From Ferrimonas sediminum (GTDB taxonomy: Bacteria; Pseudomonadota; Gammaproteobacteria; Enterobacterales; Shewanellaceae): a stretch of 64,000 nt of DNA. Shown here one piece after another: positions 1-8,409 of this stretch. Within the stretch, counting starts at the first letter, position 1. Every line of letters starts with the position of its first letter. Below the pieces are notes generated by a model. That model worked only from the letters and a program-made list of their open reading frames with translations. It did not search any database and was not told where the DNA came from. The position numbers were made by a program, and so were the translations under genes. The DNA is taken from assembly GCF_900100175.1 (NCBI RefSeq), contig NZ_FNEM01000013.1, positions 54,630 through 118,629 of the forward strand, given 5' to 3'.

Positions 1-402
1 GCTTATGCTTTATCTCTTGGCTTTGACCAAGGTAGTAATCGTTTGATTACAATAACGGTCCCTAACGAGAAATCCGCTCCAATAGTTTCTTCACAGTTTG
101 ATGTCTCGGATATGACGCTGTCGGCTGAAAATAACATGAAGACGGATTCAAAATATAACCAAGGCTTTTTAAGCGAATATCCATACATAACAGGGATTGA
201 TATTGGAGATGACAAAGGATATGTAATTAATTCCAGAGGCGGAGAGATCATATCCGTTAACCTTCGAAGCGGAGAGGCTACTGGAAAATTAAGGTTTATA
301 ACAATTAAAAATTTCCAAGGGTTGGTTAGAAAAGAAGACTCTTTCCAAACCGTTAATTTTAATAAAGGTGTCAATTCAGTATTCGAAATTAGAGAGGGAT
401 AA
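1..402 (+). CDS. Hypothetical protein, 5'-truncated by window edge
   Basis: The frame is open from base 1 to the TAA at 400-402, so the start lies outside the window and 133 residues are visible. The segment is mostly beta-prone and polar, with no transmembrane stretch and no motif I recognise. Base composition is clearly AT-rich compared with the following operon, which may mean horizontal acquisition or simply a different gene class. No function is proposed. Confidence 0.55.
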   Translation, partial: AYALSLGFDQGSNRLITITVPNEKSAPIVSSQFDVSDMTLSAENNMKTDSKYNQGFLSEYPYITGIDIGDDKGYVINSRGGEIISVNLRSGEATGKLRFITIKNFQGLVRKEDSFQTVNFNKGVNSVFEIREG

Positions 403-466
403 TTCTAACTAGTACTTTCGTGTCCAGTTATTAAACGCTATATAAAAATATTCGGATGATAAAAAT

Positions 467-2674
467 ATGAAACTTAACAGAAGAAGCTTTCTTCAAAGTG
501 TTGGTGCTGCTGGTGCCACAGCTTCGCTAAGTGGCTTGGTTCCAGGAGTTACCAATGCCAAAGTCAGGGGCGAAAACCGCGACATCATGGCCAAGCGCCA
601 GGGTGATATCGTTTACCACAGTTGCCTGCGTAACTGTGCTGACCGCTGCCTGCTGAAATTTACCGTGCAAAATGGTCGTGCCACTTACGTGGAAGGTGCC
701 GCCGAGCAGCGTAAGACCGGTACCTGTCCTTGCGTGAAGGGCATGACCTATATCCAATACACCTACTCGCCAGATCGAATCCTGCACCCCATGGAGCGTG
801 TTGGGCCCAAGGGCAGTGGCAAATGGCGTCGCATTTCCTGGGATGATGCCTACGGCAAGATCGCAGGTCGATTCAAATCGATTATCGAAGAGCACGGCTC
901 CCAGGCCATTATGCCTTACAGTTACTCAGGTAACTATGGTGCCATCGGCATGTACGGTGCAGCAGAGCGTTTCTTCAACAAGATCAACGCCCGCTTCCTG
1001 GATCGTTATGTTTGTGCCTACTCCGGTTCCTATGGGGTGATGTCCGCCCTGGGTACCTCCAACGGTCCGGATCCTGAGGATTCCGTTTACTCCGATCTGT
1101 ACATCTCTCACGGTTGGAACGAAGCGGCGACCAACGTCCACTACCTGAAGTACATCAACGTCGCCCGCGACAAAGGTTGCAAGGTGATTGTGGTGAACCC
1201 CATCCGTACTCCTCTGGCGTCCCAAGCGGATCTGCACATCCAGCTGCGTCCCGGTACCGACGTGCACTTCTTCGCGGCGGTGATGAAGTACATGATCGAC
1301 AACGATCTGCACGACAAAGCTTACATTGATGCCAATACCAAAGACTTCGATGCCCTGGTTAAGCAGCTTAAGACCGTCTCCATTGACGAGTGCCTGAGCA
1401 TCAGCAATGTTGGTAACGACGACTTTATGGAGTTTGTTAAACTCTACACCGAGGCCAAGCTGGCCCACTGGCGCCTGGGTTACGGCATTGTGCGTAACTA
1501 CACCGGTGGTCGTATCGCCCGTGCCGCTTGTCTGCTGCACGCCGTCGGCGGTCACTACGGCAAGATTGGTAACGGCCTTTCCTACGACAACATGCAGGCC
1601 TGGGGCTGTGGTGACCACGACAAGGTGCGTGCCAAGCACTTGCGTACCAACCACGATGTGGGTCATGTGAACATTACCGAACTGGCTAAAGCGCTGGATC
1701 CGGTGAACCCAACCGCCTACGACGCGCCCTGCGATCCCGTGAAGGCGATGCTGTTCTACAATGGCAACCCCGCGGCTATGGCCCCCGATGTCAATAAGGT
1801 GCTGGAGCACATGAAGCGTGAAGACCTGTTCGTAGTGGGCTTCGACTTCAACATGCACGATTCCATGGACGTATGTGACATCATCCTGCCTGCAGCCACC
1901 CAGTTCGAAACCTCCGACATCATCGGTTCCTACGGCTTCTTCGATCTGCAGGTGTGCGATCAGGTTATTGAGCCTCTGGGCGAGTCCAAGAGCAACTGGA
2001 CCTTCTTCAGTGAGCTGGCCAAGGCGATGGGTTATACCGACCCTGAATTCGATGAAACCAACGACGACATGATCCGTCAGTTCATGAGCTCCGACAGCCC
2101 TCATCTGGTTAATGCGAACATCGATTACGATCGCATCATGAAAGAGAAGTTCATCAAGGTGTGGGAGCAGCGTCCCTTCCTGGCCGACGGCAAGTTCGGC
2201 ACTGAGAGTGGCAAGATTGAGTTCAAATCCAAGTACATGGAGAAGAAACACTTCCACCCTGTATTGGATCTGGGACAGGTTGAAGACTGGATGATCCCAG
2301 AGGAGCGCAATCTGCCGTTCCGTATGGTCAGCCCGGCCCTGATTCAGCGAATGAACTGTGAGTTCTACAACGTGAAGTACATCCGTAACTTCCCGGCTTA
2401 CACCGTCACCATCAACCCCAATGATGCGGCCGCCCGCGGCATCAAAGACAACGACAAGGTACGGGTGTTCAACCACAGGGGTGAGGTGTTCCTTACTGCC
2501 GTCGTTAGCGACCAGGTGGACACCGGCGTTGTGCTGACGGTGAAAAATAACCTGCGCCGCTTTAACCCCAACGGCAGTCAGACCTGCACCAACATGCTGA
2601 CCACAGACCGCTTGGCGGATCTGGGGGGCTGTTCTGCGTACCACTCCACCAACGTGGATATTCAAAAGGCTTAA
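467..2674 (+). CDS. DMSO reductase-family molybdopterin oxidoreductase, Tat-exported catalytic subunit
   Basis: Catalytic subunit (735 aa) of a respiratory molybdoenzyme in the DmsA/Psr-like branch. A Tat signal opens the protein (NRRSFLQ, residues 4-10, then a hydrophobic stretch), so it is exported folded. Cys53, Cys57, Cys61 and Cys87 or Cys89 form the N-terminal [4Fe-4S] site (C-x3-C-x3-C). By comparison with the DmsA segment around its Mo-Ser, Ser186 in the CAYSGSYG stretch is the likely molybdenum ligand; that assignment is inference. The C-terminal part (FRMVSPALIQRMN onward) is the molybdopterin-dinucleotide-binding domain. It is followed after 9 nt by its Fe-S partner, then a TorD chaperone and a cytochrome b. 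The substrate cannot be read from sequence: S- or N-oxides and sulfur or arsenic oxyanions are all possible. Confidence 0.9.
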   Translation: MKLNRRSFLQSVGAAGATASLSGLVPGVTNAKVRGENRDIMAKRQGDIVYHSCLRNCADRCLLKFTVQNGRATYVEGAAEQRKTGTCPCVKGMTYIQYTYSPDRILHPMERVGPKGSGKWRRISWDDAYGKIAGRFKSIIEEHGSQAIMPYSYSGNYGAIGMYGAAERFFNKINARFLDRYVCAYSGSYGVMSALGTSNGPDPEDSVYSDLYISHGWNEAATNVHYLKYINVARDKGCKVIVVNPIRTPLASQADLHIQLRPGTDVHFFAAVMKYMIDNDLHDKAYIDANTKDFDALVKQLKTVSIDECLSISNVGNDDFMEFVKLYTEAKLAHWRLGYGIVRNYTGGRIARAACLLHAVGGHYGKIGNGLSYDNMQAWGCGDHDKVRAKHLRTNHDVGHVNITELAKALDPVNPTAYDAPCDPVKAMLFYNGNPAAMAPDVNKVLEHMKREDLFVVGFDFNMHDSMDVCDIILPAATQFETSDIIGSYGFFDLQVCDQVIEPLGESKSNWTFFSELAKAMGYTDPEFDETNDDMIRQFMSSDSPHLVNANIDYDRIMKEKFIKVWEQRPFLADGKFGTESGKIEFKSKYMEKKHFHPVLDLGQVEDWMIPEERNLPFRMVSPALIQRMNCEFYNVKYIRNFPAYTVTINPNDAAARGIKDNDKVRVFNHRGEVFLTAVVSDQVDTGVVLTVKNNLRRFNPNGSQTCTNMLTTDRLADLGGCSAYHSTNVDIQKA

Positions 2675-2683
2675 GGAATCATC

Positions 2684-3229
2684 ATGGAAAACAAACACCA
2701 ACTTGGCTTTGTCTTCAGACAGGAGAACTGTGTTGGCTGTGGTGGCTGCAGCGTGGCCTGTCAGATCCACAACGAACTGCCAGAGAATGTCCGTTTCCGC
2801 AAGGTGGACCGCTACGAGGTGAAGACCGGCAAGCGCACCAAGGATGTGTGGCTCAGCCACTCCTGCATGCACTGTGAGAACCCCGCCTGTTTGATGGTGT
2901 GTCCGGCCAAAGCGTACACCACTCGTCACGACGGTCTGGTGGTTCTGGACCGGGATCTGTGTACCGGCTGTGGTTTGTGCGAGCAGGCGTGCCCATACGA
3001 TGCCGTGACCATGCTTGAAAGCGACGGCAAGGCGATCAAGTGCAACATGTGCATCGAGCTTATCGAGCAGGGCAAGAAACCCGCCTGTGTGGATGGTTGT
3101 CCGGTCAAGTGCCTGGATATGGACAACGTTTCCCAGATCCTGCAAGACCCGAGCGCCAGCAAAGAGGGCATTGGCTACGGCGACTGCCTGACCAAACCCA
3201 ACATGGTCATCATCAGGAAGCGCACCTAA
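2684..3229 (+). CDS. Four-cluster ferredoxin electron-transfer subunit (DmsB/PsrB/NrfC-like)
   Basis: The 181-residue protein has four Cys-rich groups: CVGCGGCSVAC near residue 16, CMHCENPACLMVC near 66, CTGCGLCEQAC near 98, and CNMC...CVDGC near 122-142. This is the standard arrangement for the beta subunit that wires a membrane cytochrome to a periplasmic molybdopterin subunit. It has no signal peptide, which is normal because such subunits are co-exported with the Tat-bearing catalytic subunit. Its TAA overlaps the ATG of the chaperone gene by one base (TAATG), indicating translational coupling. Confidence 0.92.
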   Translation: MENKHQLGFVFRQENCVGCGGCSVACQIHNELPENVRFRKVDRYEVKTGKRTKDVWLSHSCMHCENPACLMVCPAKAYTTRHDGLVVLDRDLCTGCGLCEQACPYDAVTMLESDGKAIKCNMCIELIEQGKKPACVDGCPVKCLDMDNVSQILQDPSASKEGIGYGDCLTKPNMVIIRKRT

Positions 3230-3831
3230 TGGAAGCCGGCAACAACCTCAGAGCCGCAGGGTTCTACGTATTCAAATCCCTGTTCTTTGGCATCCAAAAA
3301 CAGGAGCTGGAGAATCTGGTTGAGTATCTGAAACTGTTCAAGCCCGACAGTGAGCTAATCGAGGAGGCCTCGGCCCACCTGGCAGAGCCCGAGGCCCTTG
3401 AGCTGGAGTACAACCGACTTTGTGTCGGCCCCTACAAGCTGGTGGCTCCGCCTTACGAGTCGGTCTATGTGGGGCCGACTCGCGAAACCTTCACCGAGGC
3501 TACCGACAGGGTACTGCTCTGTTACCAGCAGATGGGGCTTATGGCAGATGGCAGCCGAGGTGAGCCGGCAGACTTTTTTGGTAATGAACTCGAGTTTCTC
3601 TACGTCCTGCACGCCAGGTTACTGGAGGAGGTCGATGCCGAAGGTGCCAAGACTCAGGAGTTGATAGAAGGCTTCCTGAGCCAGCACCTGGGTTGTTGGT
3701 ATAGGCCTTTCCTTAAAGACATTCGCAGCCACAGCAGTCAGAAATTCTGGTGCCTGGTGGCGGACGAAATCGAGGAGCTTATCGACACAACCATCACTGC
3801 ATCCAAGAAGCTGTGCAACGGCGCAGTTTAA
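3229..3831 (+). CDS. TorD/DmsD-family molybdoenzyme maturation chaperone
   Basis: 200-aa cytoplasmic all-helical chaperone expected to bind the Tat signal of the catalytic subunit and hold it until the molybdenum cofactor is inserted. The family core is present: LEYNRLCVGPYKLVAPPYES (about residues 59-78), matching the E-x2-R-L-F...PPYES pattern of TorD-like proteins. The frame is open upstream to 3040, but the ATG at 3229, overlapping the preceding stop, gives the family-typical length and N-terminus. It lies third in the operon between the Fe-S and cytochrome genes. Confidence 0.88.
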   Translation: MEAGNNLRAAGFYVFKSLFFGIQKQELENLVEYLKLFKPDSELIEEASAHLAEPEALELEYNRLCVGPYKLVAPPYESVYVGPTRETFTEATDRVLLCYQQMGLMADGSRGEPADFFGNELEFLYVLHARLLEEVDAEGAKTQELIEGFLSQHLGCWYRPFLKDIRSHSSQKFWCLVADEIEELIDTTITASKKLCNGAV

Positions 3832-3843
3832 GAGGACGAAATA

Positions 3844-4803
3844 ATGAAACGATACATCACTGCACTGTTAGTGCTGCTGGCCAGTGTCTCTGTGTCAGCC
3901 ACAGAGGAGGGGGTGCTCAAGCCCCAGGCCTGGAACGAGATGAACGAAGTAATCGTTCAGGGTGATATTCCTGAGATTCAAGGGATGGCCACCGCGCCCG
4001 TGCTGTTCACCCCTGAGCAGCCATCAGCCAGCGTGGACACCTCGGCCCTTGCCGTTTGGGCGGGAGGCGAAAGCTGGAGCAGCCTACTACTGGGCAGCAT
4101 TGTTGCAGCCATCGCCCTGTTTACTCTGTTCACCATGTTCAATGGTAGCGTCAAGCTGGAGAAGGGCTTTTCTGGCGTGAAGATCTTCCGCTGGTCCAAG
4201 GCGGACATCATCTTCCACTGGATAGGCGCGCTCTCCTGCCTCGGCCTGTTGGTGACCGGCATCGTTATCGCCTGTGGCCGCTTCCTGATTGCCGATCATA
4301 TGGGGCAGAGCAACTGGGGCAATTTTATCCAGAGCATGGTATCCAGCCACAACTGGATGGCCTTCCCCTTCATTCTGGGTTGGGCGGTTATGGTGCTAAA
4401 GTGGGGCAGCAAGCAGTTCCCGGAGAAGGGCGATATGGCCTGGTTCCGCGCCCTGGGCGGCTATGTGAATGTGGGCAGCCTGAAGGGCCGCCACCCCGAT
4501 GCCGGCTTTGCCAACGCCGGTGAGAAGCTGTGGTTCTGGTGCTTCACCCTGTTCGGCGGCCTGCTTGTATTCAGCGGCCTGGCGATGATGTTCCCTGAAC
4601 TGTTCGGTTTTGATAAGGGCGGCATGAACTGGATGCTGGTGCTGCACATGGTCGGCGCCGGTATCGTCGGTGTCTTTACCGTGGTGCACATCTTTATGGC
4701 AACCCTGATCTCCGAGGGCGGCATGGAGTGCATGGTCACCGGTTACTGCGATGAGAACTGGGCCAAGCAGCACCACAACCTCTGGTACAAGAGCCTGGGT
4801 TAA
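3844..4803 (+). CDS. Cytochrome b subunit, formate dehydrogenase gamma (FdnI/FdhC)-like
   Basis: 319-aa membrane anchor and quinol-reactive subunit. A cleavable signal (residues 1-20) is followed by a periplasmic stretch of about 55 residues, one extra transmembrane segment (WSSLLLGSIVAAIALFTLF), and then a four-helix cytochrome b core. Candidate haem ligands are His in IFHWIGALS, in SSHNWMAF and in LHMVGAG...VVHIF. The extra N-terminal signal and helix resemble the longer FdhC type of epsilonproteobacteria and Shewanella. In this operon it probably passes quinol electrons through the four-cluster subunit to the molybdoenzyme. A di-haem count is expected from the family, not demonstrated here. 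Confidence 0.85.
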   Translation: MKRYITALLVLLASVSVSATEEGVLKPQAWNEMNEVIVQGDIPEIQGMATAPVLFTPEQPSASVDTSALAVWAGGESWSSLLLGSIVAAIALFTLFTMFNGSVKLEKGFSGVKIFRWSKADIIFHWIGALSCLGLLVTGIVIACGRFLIADHMGQSNWGNFIQSMVSSHNWMAFPFILGWAVMVLKWGSKQFPEKGDMAWFRALGGYVNVGSLKGRHPDAGFANAGEKLWFWCFTLFGGLLVFSGLAMMFPELFGFDKGGMNWMLVLHMVGAGIVGVFTVVHIFMATLISEGGMECMVTGYCDENWAKQHHNLWYKSLG

Positions 4804-4805
4804 TT

Positions 4806-4863
4806 CGTTTATGCGGAGCCTACTCCGCACCTCATAAAGGTGGGGGCCTGCCGGCCCCCAGTG
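4806..4863 (+). other. Two adjacent stem-loops between the cytochrome b and porin genes
   Basis: TGCGGAG...CTCCGCA and a longer GTGGGGGCC...GGCCCCCA hairpin follow the cytochrome stop codon. Neither has a proper T-run. They may weaken read-through or set 3' ends between the respiratory genes and the porin rather than act as a full terminator. Confidence 0.5.
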
Positions 4864-4888
4864 AATCACTTACATACAGGATACGGTC

Positions 4889-6010
4889 ATGAAGCAATTC
4901 TTTATGACACGGGTAAGCTGTGCCTGCGCTTTGGCGCTGGCCGCTTCCCTGACCCCCGCACAGGCCGACGAGGGGATTAAACTGGGCGGTATCGCCCGGG
5001 CCAACTACAAGTACATCGACTACAGCGCGGCCTCTAAAGACAAGAGTGGCGACTTCGCTTTCGAGATGTTCTCCCTGAAAGCTTCAGGTGAGATCAATGG
5101 CATCGGTCTGATGGTGGATTACCGTTTCTACGACGGTTACGACACCGCCCGTTACGCCTACGCCACCTACCAGTTGAACGACAGCTGGACCCTCAACGGC
5201 GGCCTGGCCAAGGTGCCCTTCGGCAATCCAGGCTACATCTCTAACAGCTTTTGGTTTGGCGTGCCTTATTATCTGGGCTTCGAAGATGACTATGACATGG
5301 GGATCACTGGCAGCTATGTGACTGGCGACCTTACCCTGGATCTGGGTTTTTTCAAAAACGCCGAGTACTCTGCCACCAACAACGAGCGCTACTCGGTGGA
5401 TCTGTTCCGTGGCGAGGTAAACGGCAACAAATACAGCGTAGAGGAGACCAACCAACTGAACCTTCGTGCGGCCTACCATCTCAGCTCCGGTGACCTGAAA
5501 GCCGTACTGGGTGCCTCGGTCGAAGTGGGTCAGGTGTATGACGCTGACAGCGGCGATACCGGCAACCGGCACGCCTATGCTCTGCACGCGGATCTGTCCC
5601 TGAATCGCTGGAGTCTGATGCTGCAGTACATGGGCTATCAGTTTGACACCCTGTCTGCCGAGTTGCCCGACACCATGGCGGTTGCCGCCAGCGGCTGGCA
5701 ATACGAGGTGGCGGCCGAAGCTCAGATCTTAAGTGCCAACCTGGCCTACACCATTCCCTTCGATTGGGGCAGCATCAAGCTGTATAACGATTATGGCTTG
5801 CTGATCAGCGATACCGATAATGCCGCGTTCGAAGACAGCATCCAGAACGTGACAGGCATGGCGATCTCCGCCGGTCCCACCTATACCTATGTGGACTTCA
5901 TTACCGGCAAGAACATGGTTTACTCGGGCACCAATAACCATGTGGGTCTGGAGCAGTCCGATTCAGGTTGGGACCAGCGCATCAACATCAACTTCGGCTA
6001 TTACTTCTAA
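4889..6010 (+). CDS. Outer-membrane porin, 373 aa
   Basis: A signal peptide (about residues 1-26, ending AQADEG) precedes a protein rich in alternating aromatic/polar strands and ending in a C-terminal aromatic (NFGYYF), the usual BAM-recognised terminal strand. It looks like a general or anion-selective 16-18 strand porin. It sits 85 bp behind the cytochrome b gene and before a strong terminator, so it may be the last gene of the respiratory unit and bring the substrate of the molybdoenzyme into the periplasm. That link is inferred from position only. Confidence 0.8.
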   Translation: MKQFFMTRVSCACALALAASLTPAQADEGIKLGGIARANYKYIDYSAASKDKSGDFAFEMFSLKASGEINGIGLMVDYRFYDGYDTARYAYATYQLNDSWTLNGGLAKVPFGNPGYISNSFWFGVPYYLGFEDDYDMGITGSYVTGDLTLDLGFFKNAEYSATNNERYSVDLFRGEVNGNKYSVEETNQLNLRAAYHLSSGDLKAVLGASVEVGQVYDADSGDTGNRHAYALHADLSLNRWSLMLQYMGYQFDTLSAELPDTMAVAASGWQYEVAAEAQILSANLAYTIPFDWGSIKLYNDYGLLISDTDNAAFEDSIQNVTGMAISAGPTYTYVDFITGKNMVYSGTNNHVGLEQSDSGWDQRININFGYYF

Positions 6011-6046
6011 GCCAGAGTCATAACTTAGATCGCACCATCCTCTTTT

Positions 6047-6074
6047 GCCCCGCCTAAGCGGCGGGGCCTTTTTG
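6047..6074 (+). terminator. Intrinsic terminator after the porin gene
   Basis: GCCCCGCC, a 5-nt loop, GGCGGGGC and then CTTTTT: an 8-bp GC stem with a short T-run directly after the porin. It ends the molybdoenzyme/porin transcription unit. Confidence 0.85.
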
Positions 6075-6099
6075 AGGCGTGAGCAGAATAAGAAGTCCC

Positions 6100-6503
6100 A
6101 TGAATCTAAAAGAACTGGACCTGCAAACTTTGACCATCTTCTGCGAGCTGCATCGACTCGGCAGTGCATCGAAAGTGGCGAAGAAACTGGGTCTGAGCAA
6201 CTCCAGAGTGAGTCGCAGGCTTGGAGTGCTCAGAGAGATGTTTCAGGATGAGTTATTTGTCAGACGCAACCGCAGGCAGGTTGCCACTGGTCGTGCAAAG
6301 GAATTTTTACCCTTGTGCCAGGATATGATTGCCAACTTTGAGTCGATGCAAGCATTGTGTATGAACCCGGCTTCTCATTTATCAAGGCCCCGGCCTTCTA
6401 CGTTTATGAACAGCCAGCAACTCCCTTGGCACCCAATTGGTTACGTTGGACTGGCCAAAGGCTCATTACAGTCAAAGTAGGATCACTAAGTGAAGCCAGA
6501 TAG
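6100..6503 (+). pseudogene. LysR-family regulator remnant: internal deletion plus frameshift
   Basis: The ATG at 6100 (purine-rich RBS AGAATAAGAAG upstream) begins a convincing LysR winged-helix N-terminus: LDLQTLTIFCELHRLGSASK, then LSNSRVSRRLGVLRE. After about 85 residues similarity stops, and the frame runs to a TAG at 6478-6480 through unrelated residues. In another frame, about 6345-6503, the sequence encodes YEPGFSFIKAPAFYVYEQPA...NWLRW, which has the look of a LysR C-terminus. About 180 codons of effector domain therefore appear deleted, with the two ends out of frame. A GTG at 6079 is a less likely start. Confidence 0.7.
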
Positions 6504-6520
6504 CTATGGCTAATCGGGGT

Positions 6521-7390
6521 TCAACTGCAGGTGGGGCTGTAATCAAACTGCACGTACAGCGGGGTGTGATCCGAACTGGTGTAGTGACTGAGCACATCGG
6601 CACTGCCGGCCACCGGAGTCAGTTGGCAGCTGTAGAGGATGTGATCCAGCTTGTGGCCGAAAAACTGCTTGATGCCCTCGCTGTTGGCGAACGGCACTGA
6701 TGCCAGTCCCTGACGTTGTGCCAGGGCGTCCAGCAGGGCCTTGCGATCGTCGGACCAGGTATTGAAATCACCGGCGAAGATTACCGGCCCCTGATGGCGA
6801 TCGATGGCGGATTCCAGTGTATCGAGCTGACGCTGGTACTTGGCATTGGTAACAAAGTTGATGCCGTGGATATTGACCATCAGCAGCGACTGGCCATCGG
6901 CCATGATCAGCTCCGACATCAACGAGGCCTTGGGGGTGTTGGTGACCGGCTCCGTCGGTGCCGACAGTTGCAGGTAAGTGGACTGAATCGGGCTGGCGGC
7001 CAGGCTCATGACCCCGGAATGGCTGCCATCGCTCTGAGCCAGGTTGGCTCCAAAAGCATAGTGATACGGCAACATCGACGGTGGTTGAGCCGGGTTGACG
7101 TTGACCTCCTGCAGGGCCATCAGGTGGGGGGAGTACTGGCGTTGAAGATCGCTGAACTCCTGTTGCCAGTCGGGTTGCCCCAGCTGCTTGTGAACGTTCC
7201 AGCTCACCAGGTTAAAGCGGCTGGGCAGGGGCTGCTCGGTGGAGATGGCGGCTGTGGGAGCAGGCATGACCCAGGCCTGCTGCTTTTCTGGAGGCGCGCT
7301 GGGGCAGCCGGAAAGAGCGGCAACCAGCAGCGGTACCCATACCCAATGAACGCGAAATTGACCCAACACCGTACCTCTTTTTTTGCGCAA
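6521..7390 (-). CDS. Endonuclease/exonuclease/phosphatase (EEP) family lipoprotein
   Basis: 289 aa. An N-terminal hydrophobic segment ends in a lipobox-like LSGC, suggesting a lipoprotein or an envelope-anchored enzyme. The EEP fold is marked by NLVSWNVHKQ (about residue 60), ALQEVN (metal-binding Glu), GDFNTW (about 200) and the terminal SDHTPL containing the catalytic Asp-His. Family members cleave phosphodiester bonds in nucleic acids, phospholipids or inositol phosphates, and the substrate is not predictable here. A single gene, facing the LysR remnant. Confidence 0.85.
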   Translation of the reverse strand: MRKKRGTVLGQFRVHWVWVPLLVAALSGCPSAPPEKQQAWVMPAPTAAISTEQPLPSRFNLVSWNVHKQLGQPDWQQEFSDLQRQYSPHLMALQEVNVNPAQPPSMLPYHYAFGANLAQSDGSHSGVMSLAASPIQSTYLQLSAPTEPVTNTPKASLMSELIMADGQSLLMVNIHGINFVTNAKYQRQLDTLESAIDRHQGPVIFAGDFNTWSDDRKALLDALAQRQGLASVPFANSEGIKQFFGHKLDHILYSCQLTPVAGSADVLSHYTSSDHTPLYVQFDYSPTCS

Positions 7391-7423
7391 TAGCGCTCAT
7401 CTTGGCGGTAGATGGGGGCCGGG

Positions 7424-8275
7424 TCAATAGGGCAGTAGCGGGTGCTTCTTTGTGCAACTGGCCACCCGCTTATGCCACAGCGGGTCCGATTTGGGGTTTT
7501 TAGGGTAGATGGTGTAGATCATCAATTTGGGTTCGGAGATGAAACTGGTTGCGCCAACTGTATGAAAAACGTGCATTTGTTGTTCTCTTGGCTGCCCAGG
7601 CAATTCGATGGTGGTAACAAACCCGGTCACATTCATCTGTTTAGAACCCCGCTGACGCCAATCTTTAGGCACCGAGCCTTCTGCCAATATTCTTTGTAAC
7701 AGTTTACTGGCGCAGGAGTCCTGATACATCAGTACGTCTTGTTGCAGGGTCAGGATAAGGGCACAGACGGTGTCCTCCCAGCCGATGAGGTAAGGCTTAA
7801 ACCCTTTGTCGGTAAAGACCAGGTCAACAAGATTAAAGTCGGCAGTTTGAGCGGTCTGCGGGGCAAAGCTGCAGATCAGCTCCAGCCAGGCGCGGTTGAT
7901 CATCTTGGCGTTGCCGTACTGATCGATGATCATGGTGGGGTAGGGCTCGAGCCCCTTAAGCGTGGCCACCAGTGACTGGTGCAGCCAATGGTGCTCCTCG
8001 GAGTCGGGCCTTAAGGCGAAACTGGTGGCGGCGAAGCCGGCCGAGGCCAGCAGGTTGTTGGTCTCGCGAACGTTCAGCTCCAGCAGGTGGGCCAGCTTTT
8101 CGACCAGCTCTTGACTGGGGAGGGATTTTCCCGTCTCCAGAAAGCTCACGTGGCGCAGGGAGGAACCGACCTCCAGCGCCAGCGCTTCCTGGCTCAACCC
8201 GCGGGTCTTTCGCCAGAATTTCAACAGACGCCCGAAGGCGCCCTTGGGCATTCGTAACCCTTCAGCCTGCATCAT
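7424..8275 (-). CDS. XRE-type regulator with MmyB-like ligand-binding domain
   Basis: 283 aa. Residues about 12-70 form an XRE helix-turn-helix (LLKFWRKTRGLSQEALALE, then SSLRHVSFLETGKSLPS). The rest matches the MmyB-like PAS-fold domain, including WLHQSLVATLKGLEPYPTMI and the GNAKMINRAW strand. Characterised MmyB-like proteins sit beside short-chain dehydrogenase genes and can hold a fatty acid in the ligand pocket. Here the gene is divergent from a fatty acyl reductase, with a near-perfect palindrome between the two starts, so it is likely a lipid-responsive repressor of that gene and of itself. Start alternatives at 8272 and 8251 exist. Confidence 0.85.
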   Translation of the reverse strand: MMQAEGLRMPKGAFGRLLKFWRKTRGLSQEALALEVGSSLRHVSFLETGKSLPSQELVEKLAHLLELNVRETNNLLASAGFAATSFALRPDSEEHHWLHQSLVATLKGLEPYPTMIIDQYGNAKMINRAWLELICSFAPQTAQTADFNLVDLVFTDKGFKPYLIGWEDTVCALILTLQQDVLMYQDSCASKLLQRILAEGSVPKDWRQRGSKQMNVTGFVTTIELPGQPREQQMHVFHTVGATSFISEPKLMIYTIYPKNPKSDPLWHKRVASCTKKHPLLPY

Positions 8276-8317
8276 TAATTCCTTTTATGCAGAGATGTGA
8301 ATTCCATCGAGTCGCAT

Positions 8318-8354
8318 GTGGTCAATATTACCTCGGAGGTAATAGATTGACCAC
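8318..8354. promoter_or_regulatory. Palindromic operator between the MmyB-like regulator and the acyl reductase
   Basis: The core ATTACCTCGGAGGTAAT (8327-8343) is a perfect 17-bp palindrome. It is flanked by GTGGTCAAT on the left and ATTGACCAC on the right, giving a nearly perfect 37-bp inverted repeat with a 2-nt asymmetry. It lies 43 bp from the regulator start and 56 bp from the reductase start, where a shared operator would be expected. Confidence 0.75.
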
Positions 8355-8409
8355 TAACATCCTATCATCATTAAGAAAGTCATTTGTCTACGGATGGAGA
8401 AGGGCAGTT

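Noticed and set aside
926..3145. Long minus-strand frame opposite the molybdoenzyme and ferredoxin genes
   Set aside because: It has a low-complexity His/Val-rich translation and runs antisense to two genes with clear motifs; a consequence of GC-rich codon usage.
3040..3228. Upstream extension of the TorD-like frame
   Set aside because: Lies inside the ferredoxin gene; the ATG at 3229 gives the family length and couples to the stop.
4087..4869. Minus-strand frames opposite the cytochrome b gene
   Set aside because: Mirror images of a gene with clear transmembrane and haem motifs.
7972..8409. Upstream extension of the acyl reductase frame
   Set aside because: Reads through the divergent regulator and its operator; the FAR N-terminus begins exactly at 8410.
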